This document shows, piece by piece, positions 59,777-64,000 of a stretch of 64,000 nucleotides of DNA. How positions within the stretch are numbered: the stretch's first letter is position 1; each line of letters begins with the position of its first letter. The notes under the pieces are model-generated. The model saw only the letters and a program-made list of their open reading frames with translations. It searched no databases and had not been told where the DNA came from. This stretch comes from Oscillospiraceae bacterium (GTDB lineage: Bacteria; Bacillota; Clostridia; Oscillospirales; Ruminococcaceae), in NCBI GenBank assembly GCA_017550285.1, contig JAFZPP010000011.1, forward strand, positions 62,001 through 126,000, written 5' to 3'. Made by a program: the position numbers and the translations under genes.

Positions 59777-61147
59777 ATGAAACGAAAAACAATGTGCAGG
59801 GCGCTGGCTGCTGCGGCAGTCACGCTGCTTGCACTGCATCCGGTGACGGATGGCATGCTGACTGCTGCTGCTTTGCAGACGGCATACGCTGCTGCACAAT
59901 CCGGCGATGCCGATACAGGAAACTGGACAGAGGACGGCAGACAATACAAAGTCTCCACGAAAACCGATCCGCTGAATATGCGCGCTGAGCCGAGCCAGTC
60001 TGCCATGATTATCACAACGATTCCGAGAGGGACAACCGTCAGGGTATTCCGCATTTGCAACGGCTGGGGTGAGGTGCAGTTCGGCTCTGTCGTCGGCTAC
60101 TGCGCGATGGAATGGCTGACGCTTGTGACGGACACTGCCACGGAGCCGGTACAGAATCCGGAGACCCCTTCGGATCAGAACAGAGTCAATCATCCGGAGG
60201 AAAATGAACAGACAATCTTCCGCTATCTGACGGAAACACTCGGCTTTTCCGCTGCTGCTGCCTGCGGCGTGATCGGCAATATTCATGTCGAAACAGGCGG
60301 TACCTTCGATCCGGAGGCGCATAATCCCGAGGATACCGGCGGAACACAGGGCTACGGCATCTGTCAGTGGAACAGCGGCGCGGATGCCGGATACCGCATG
60401 GAGGAGCTCCAGAATTATTCGCCTGCATGGAAGACGCTCGATTGTCAGCTTGATTTTATCCGGAATGATCTGCTTCATAATAATTATCTGATTTCTCTGC
60501 ATCTCTATGAGGATATGAAAGCGCTCGGCAATACCGAGGAGGATGCCGTTGCGGCATCTGATATCTGGGCGGCGCGCTATGAGGGCTGCGCAAAATGGAC
60601 CTATGAGATGCGGCGCGAAAAGACAAGGCTCTATTACAGCCAGCATTGCGGCACTGCTGCACAGTGGAGCGATGTCAGCCGGACATGCATCATCGCAACA
60701 CAGTCCGGCAGTCTGAATATGCGCTCTGAGCCCTCGCTGTTCGGTACGATTCTGATGACGATTCCGAAGGATACGGAGGTTTCCCTCACGCGCATTTCGG
60801 ATGACGGAACATGGGGCAGGGTTGAATACAGAGGTGTTTCCGGCTACTGCGCCATGGAATATCTGAAAGAAAAATCTGCGGAACAGCCTGCTGCGGTGAA
60901 TGTCATCCGCGGCGACCTGAACGGGAACGGCGAGGTCGGTGCCGATGATGCGCAGATTGCGCTCAATGCCTACGCTGATCGCATTGCCGGAATCAAAATG
61001 AATCTGACCGATGCGCAGATCAAAGCCGCTGACATCGACGGGGACGGTCAGGTCAGCGCGGAGGATGCACAGCTGATCCTCGCATACTATACTGCGAAAA
61101 ATGTTTCGGCGATCAATGTCACATGGGAACAGCTGCTCGGGAAATGA
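59777..61147 (+). CDS. Secreted SH3b-lysozyme-SH3b protein with C-terminal dockerin
   Basis: 456 residues: signal peptide (to about 40), SH3b domain 1 (about 55-115), a phage-tail-tip-type lysozyme domain (about 140-300: FSAAAACGVIGNIHVETGG with the catalytic Glu, QGYGICQWN), SH3b domain 2 (about 310-375) and a dockerin (about 383-445: GDLNGNGEVGADDA and DIDGDGQVSAEDA). It should cut peptidoglycan and also bind a cohesin. AGGAGG precedes ATG 59777. Confidence 0.88.
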   Translation: MKRKTMCRALAAAAVTLLALHPVTDGMLTAAALQTAYAAAQSGDADTGNWTEDGRQYKVSTKTDPLNMRAEPSQSAMIITTIPRGTTVRVFRICNGWGEVQFGSVVGYCAMEWLTLVTDTATEPVQNPETPSDQNRVNHPEENEQTIFRYLTETLGFSAAAACGVIGNIHVETGGTFDPEAHNPEDTGGTQGYGICQWNSGADAGYRMEELQNYSPAWKTLDCQLDFIRNDLLHNNYLISLHLYEDMKALGNTEEDAVAASDIWAARYEGCAKWTYEMRREKTRLYYSQHCGTAAQWSDVSRTCIIATQSGSLNMRSEPSLFGTILMTIPKDTEVSLTRISDDGTWGRVEYRGVSGYCAMEYLKEKSAEQPAAVNVIRGDLNGNGEVGADDAQIALNAYADRIAGIKMNLTDAQIKAADIDGDGQVSAEDAQLILAYYTAKNVSAINVTWEQLLGK

Positions 61148-61166
61148 ACCGAACTGTATATTATGT

Positions 61167-61208
61167 AAACAGCGCACTTTGCCGCGGGTAAACGTGCGCT
61201 GTTTTTTT
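61167..61208 (+). terminator. Terminator of the dockerin lysozyme gene
   Basis: AAACAGCGCAC pairs with GTGCGCTGTTT, followed by a T run. Confidence 0.9.
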
Positions 61209-61220
61209 GCACGTTTTGAC

Positions 61221-61249
61221 TTGATGAAACGGCAGGGTTATGCTATAAT
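61221..61249 (+). promoter_or_regulatory. Promoter of the RimJ/RimL-like gene
   Basis: TTGATG (61221-61226), 17 bp, TATAAT (61244-61249). Confidence 0.72.
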
Positions 61250-61281
61250 GAAACAAAATCAAATCTGAGAGGAAAAGCGAA

Positions 61282-61734
61282 ATGATCGAAACAAACAGAT
61301 TGAACATATATGCCGCATCGCAGGAGATGATGGAATCCTTCATCGCAGCGCAGACTGTCGATGTCCTGAAAGCGGCTTACACAGAAATGCTGAACGGCTG
61401 TCTTGCACATCCCGATCAATGGGACTGGTATGCGGTCTGGATGATTGAACGGAAAGACGGCACACATATCGGCGAGCTCTGCTTCAAAGGGCTTTCTGCA
61501 GACGGCATCGCAGAAATCGGCTACGGAATCTCCGAAGAATACCGGAACAGCGGATATGCAGCCGAAGCAGTCAAAGCCGTATTGGAATGGGCGTTTTCGC
61601 ATCCGGAGGTCACCGCTGTCGAAGCAGAGACCGATTCCGATAATACGGCGTCAAAAAGAGTGCTTGAGAAATGCGGATTTGCGCTGAACGGAATCATCGG
61701 CGAGGAAGGTCCGAGATGGGCGGTTTGCAGATGA
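61282..61734 (+). CDS. RimJ/RimL-type GNAT acetyltransferase
   Basis: 150 residues. GYGISEEYRNSGYAAEAVKAV carries the acetyl-CoA loop (R-N-S-G-Y-A) and DSDNTASKRVLEKCGF is the family's late motif. Probably acetylates an N-terminus, small amine or antibiotic; not determinable. GAGAGGA precedes the ATG. Confidence 0.87.
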   Translation: MIETNRLNIYAASQEMMESFIAAQTVDVLKAAYTEMLNGCLAHPDQWDWYAVWMIERKDGTHIGELCFKGLSADGIAEIGYGISEEYRNSGYAAEAVKAVLEWAFSHPEVTAVEAETDSDNTASKRVLEKCGFALNGIIGEEGPRWAVCR

Positions 61735-61771
61735 AGCGGTTCGCAGTCAGACATATGCGCCTTCTCTGCGC

Positions 61772-61800
61772 TTGACAGCTGTATCAAAAAATGGTATAAT
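61772..61800 (+). promoter_or_regulatory. Promoter of the bulb-lectin peptidase gene
   Basis: TTGACA (61772-61777), 17 bp, TATAAT (61795-61800). Confidence 0.88.
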
Positions 61801-61865
61801 ATTGCCGGCGGTCTGAATCCGCTGAATGATACGCCGGTCAAACCGGCAGAAAGGATATTCAAAGC

Positions 61866-63158
61866 ATGAACAAACACACTACAATCTCCAAAAAAATCGC
61901 AGCATTCTCTCTCGCAGCCGTTTCCTGTGCATCGCTGATGCTTGTACCGATGAACGGTATCGCCGCACCTTTGCAGCACTACTGCATCACAGCCAGCGCA
62001 AGCTCCGACAACTACAAAAAGGACACAATCGTCCTGGACAACAATCGTTCTGTCACGCTGTCTGCCGGAAAACAGAGGCACTGGTTCTCCCAGAACGGAA
62101 AATATCAACTGACGCTGACTGCTTACGGCAATCTCGTCCTGAAGGAGACAAACAGCGGAAACACAATCTGGAGCACCGGTCTCGGCAATGACTACAGCTC
62201 CAACCGTTCATTCAAGCTCGTCATGCAGACTGACGGCAACCTCGTTCTCTACGATAAAAACTCCAAAGCAAAATGGGATTCCCGCACACTCATCAAAGGG
62301 GGCGGAAATTCCTATTCACTGCGTCTCTCCAATGACGGCGAGCTCTATGTCTATCACTATGAAAGCGGACACAGCCTCTGGAGCTCCAGAAGCGAGATCG
62401 AATGCACTGCAAAAAGCAATACTTTGCTCCGCCCGAGCCAGTGCCTTACCTCGAAAAACCGCCTTTACTGTGCAATGATGCAGCAGGACGGCAATTTTGT
62501 CATATACAGAAGAAACTACGGAACCGATTCTGTAGTCTGGCACACAAATACTTACAATCACAAGGGTGCATTCCTGGCATTGCAGCAGGACGGCAATCTG
62601 GTTGTTTATCAGAGCGGAAGAGCGCTCTATAACTCCGGAACGTGCTACTCTCCCTATGCAGCCTATAAGCTCTCGCTCGGCGATGACGGCATTCTGCGCC
62701 TTGTCCGGAAATCAGATATGCGCGAAATCTGGAATGCTTCAAAAGGCATCAACAAGATTGAGAAAATGCTGGACTGGGCGGTTAAGATCGCTGCGGATGA
62801 TACACACGGCTACAGCCAGACCAACAGACTCGGTCCGAACTATGACTGCTCATCCTTTGTCTCCTCTGCCGCAAAACAGGCAGGCTTCCGTGTCAGTGCA
62901 GATCTGAATACCCGCACCATGAGAGAGGCTTTTAAAGCAGCGGGCTTTGAATGGATTACGTGGAGTGATATCGGCGGTCCTGCAAACCTCAAGCGCGGCG
63001 ATATTCTTCTGAATGAGGATTCGCATACAGTATTATATCTCGGCAATAACAGATGCGTCGCCGCACGCGGCGTAAAAAACAGAACGAAGGCAGAGCAAAT
63101 CAGTGAACACGACTATTATGACGGTAACTGGGGCGGCGTTCTCCGCTATAACGGCTGA
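61866..63158 (+). CDS. Secreted bulb-type lectin with NlpC/P60-like C-terminal domain
   Basis: 430 residues: signal peptide (to about 45), then two B-lectin beta-prism domains (about 55-170 and 175-295) with mannose-site motifs such as QTDGNLVLY, QQDGNFVIY and QQDGNLVVY. A cysteine-peptidase-like domain (about 300-430) has its Cys in YDCSSFVSSAAKQAGF and His in EDSHTVLYLGN, as in NlpC/P60 or CHAP enzymes. It may bind glycans and cut peptidoglycan stems. AAAGGA precedes the ATG. Confidence 0.85.
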   Translation: MNKHTTISKKIAAFSLAAVSCASLMLVPMNGIAAPLQHYCITASASSDNYKKDTIVLDNNRSVTLSAGKQRHWFSQNGKYQLTLTAYGNLVLKETNSGNTIWSTGLGNDYSSNRSFKLVMQTDGNLVLYDKNSKAKWDSRTLIKGGGNSYSLRLSNDGELYVYHYESGHSLWSSRSEIECTAKSNTLLRPSQCLTSKNRLYCAMMQQDGNFVIYRRNYGTDSVVWHTNTYNHKGAFLALQQDGNLVVYQSGRALYNSGTCYSPYAAYKLSLGDDGILRLVRKSDMREIWNASKGINKIEKMLDWAVKIAADDTHGYSQTNRLGPNYDCSSFVSSAAKQAGFRVSADLNTRTMREAFKAAGFEWITWSDIGGPANLKRGDILLNEDSHTVLYLGNNRCVAARGVKNRTKAEQISEHDYYDGNWGGVLRYNG

Positions 63159-63182
63159 TTCCCTGCAATCCTGAAATATGAC

Positions 63183-63220
63183 AAAGAACCCTGCTGTAGT
63201 GATACGGCGGGGTTCTTCGT
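63183..63220 (+). terminator. Terminator of the bulb-lectin gene
   Basis: AAAGAACCC-GC pairs with GC-GGGTTCTT, with a short T-rich tail. Confidence 0.75.
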
Positions 63221-63287
63221 TCGGGAGATTCTGTGCATCTGTGCAAAGCGGCTGCTTTCGGGACAAAATAAACAGGAGAATTCATCA

Positions 63288-64000
63288 TTGCAAACGCATT
63301 TTGGATACCGCAAGACCGGTACACAGGGCGTTGAATACTGTATCGGAAAAATTGACCCGAAGAAGAATGAGACAGACTACGTCTGCACGGATGACAAGCT
63401 GTATGACAGCGGTGATATGATCTACCGCATTGAGGGCGAAATGGAGAGCGGGAATACGGTTTCCGTTACGCTTGAACCGATTAAGGTTGATGCAAGACCG
63501 ATGGCAGATTTGCAGTATACTTCGGAACAAGTCGTCGGAGTCGAATACAGTTATGACGCAACCGGTTCCATAAACGCAGCAGATATCACCAAAGTGGCAA
63601 TGGACTTCGGTGACGGCGGGCATGCGGAAAAGTCTTCCGTTGAAAGCGCAGTCTTTACGCATACTTTTGAGAAAACCGGCACCTTTACGGTTTCTCTGAC
63701 TGTTACAAACAAATCCGGCGGCTTCGATACGAAGACGGTGACGGTTACAGTATCCGAACCTTCCGTTTCGGGCAATGTACTGGTGAAGGTCTCCAGAATG
63801 GACGGCTCTGCTGCCTCGAATGTCACAGTCTATGCCGATCTCGGAACCGATCAGCAAACCCGCTACAAAACCGATGCAGGCGGCACAGTCCTGATTCCGT
63901 GCGCGGCGGGCACCCATGAATTCGGTGTGTTTGATACCGGCTACCTGCCCGTCCGGAAATACTGCGCCGTTGTACCGGATACCACATCCGAGCTGCAATT
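63288..64000 (+). CDS. Partial gene for a PKD-domain protein
   Basis: Open to the right edge, about 237 codons visible. A PKD domain lies at about residues 75-165 (VAMDFGDGG, FTHTFEKTGTFTVSLTVTN), followed by a beta-sandwich of the carboxypeptidase-regulatory/CNA-B kind (LVKVSRMDGSAASNVTVYADL). The only nearby start is TTG 63288 after AGGAG. There is no signal peptide, although the domains are normally extracellular, so the 5' end may be lost. Confidence 0.65.
   Translation, partial: MQTHFGYRKTGTQGVEYCIGKIDPKKNETDYVCTDDKLYDSGDMIYRIEGEMESGNTVSVTLEPIKVDARPMADLQYTSEQVVGVEYSYDATGSINAADITKVAMDFGDGGHAEKSSVESAVFTHTFEKTGTFTVSLTVTNKSGGFDTKTVTVTVSEPSVSGNVLVKVSRMDGSAASNVTVYADLGTDQQTRYKTDAGGTVLIPCAAGTHEFGVFDTGYLPVRKYCAVVPDTTSELQ

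Overview
The window looks like a chromosomal segment of a fibre-degrading Gram-positive gut or rumen bacterium, most like Ruminococcus (Oscillospiraceae). The evidence is moderate GC, AGGAGG ribosome binding sites, TTGACA/TATAAT promoters with 17 bp spacing, a CIRCE/HrcA heat-shock operator, lipoproteins in place of periplasmic proteins, and above all type I dockerin modules on five secreted proteins. No phage, IS transposase, rRNA operon or CRISPR array is visible.

Layout. 1-1.7 kb: an ECF sigma/anti-sigma pair. 1.8-7.3 kb: an NAD salvage cluster, with an NrtR-type Nudix repressor, three unknown proteins, a radical SAM-Nudix fusion and nicotinate phosphoribosyltransferase. 7.3-9.5 kb: a secreted dockerin protein, then tRNA-Ala(CGC). 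10-13 kb: an acetyltransferase, a DHHW protein and a parvulin-type isomerase. 13.1-13.7 kb: Hsp20 under CIRCE. 14.5-18.6 kb: a YjbR fusion, lipoprotein hydrolase, small membrane proteins and a dockerin-GH16 glucanase. 18.8-20.4 kb: a second ECF sigma with a membrane partner. 20.4-21.2 kb: an HTH/membrane-protein module with four palindromic operators. 21.3-26.4 kb: RNase R, a DUF4214-like protein and a two-domain glycosyltransferase. 26.7-28.8 kb: HydE and two unknown genes. 29-37 kb: an AraC regulator, pieces of dipicolinate synthase A, a ComEA-like protein, a sugar ABC importer without an ATPase, and dpaB. 37-39.8 kb: a double esterase with a dockerin. 40-44 kb: a candidate small RNA and a cyclic-di-GMP pair (sugar-sensor-like GGDEF protein and 7TM HD-GYP protein). 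44.3 kb: nadA. 45.6-48.5 kb: a GH30-CBM22-dockerin-CE1 xylanase. 48.6-56.6 kb: a RING-like membrane protein, SecG, an acetyltransferase, tgt, a TraX-like protein, a PP2C phosphatase and a cation antiporter. 56.6-64 kb: a PEBP lipoprotein, a second HTH/membrane module with its own operators, a cyclase-family hydrolase, a dockerin lysozyme, an acetyltransferase, a bulb-lectin NlpC/P60-like protein and an open PKD-domain gene.

How it fits together. Xylan, pectin and beta-glucan enzymes with dockerins point to assembly on a surface cellulosome. The sugar importer and the c-di-GMP proteins could connect substrate sensing with adhesion or motility. NAD is supplied by salvage (pncB under NrtR) and by quinolinate synthase (nadA).

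The strongest unexplained signals are: (1) the NAD salvage operon, where a NrtR-like Nudix domain also appears fused to a HemW-like radical SAM enzyme; (2) a roughly 245 bp structured repeat that sits just after stop codons in sense orientation, each full copy closed by its own long inverted repeat, with compensatory changes in its stems; (3) a dpaA gene broken into distant pieces around a 6 kb segment with inverted ends; (4) two HTH/membrane modules with different operator arrays; (5) a long structured leader RNA and a candidate C-rich small RNA. Coordinates read by eye may be off by one base in places.
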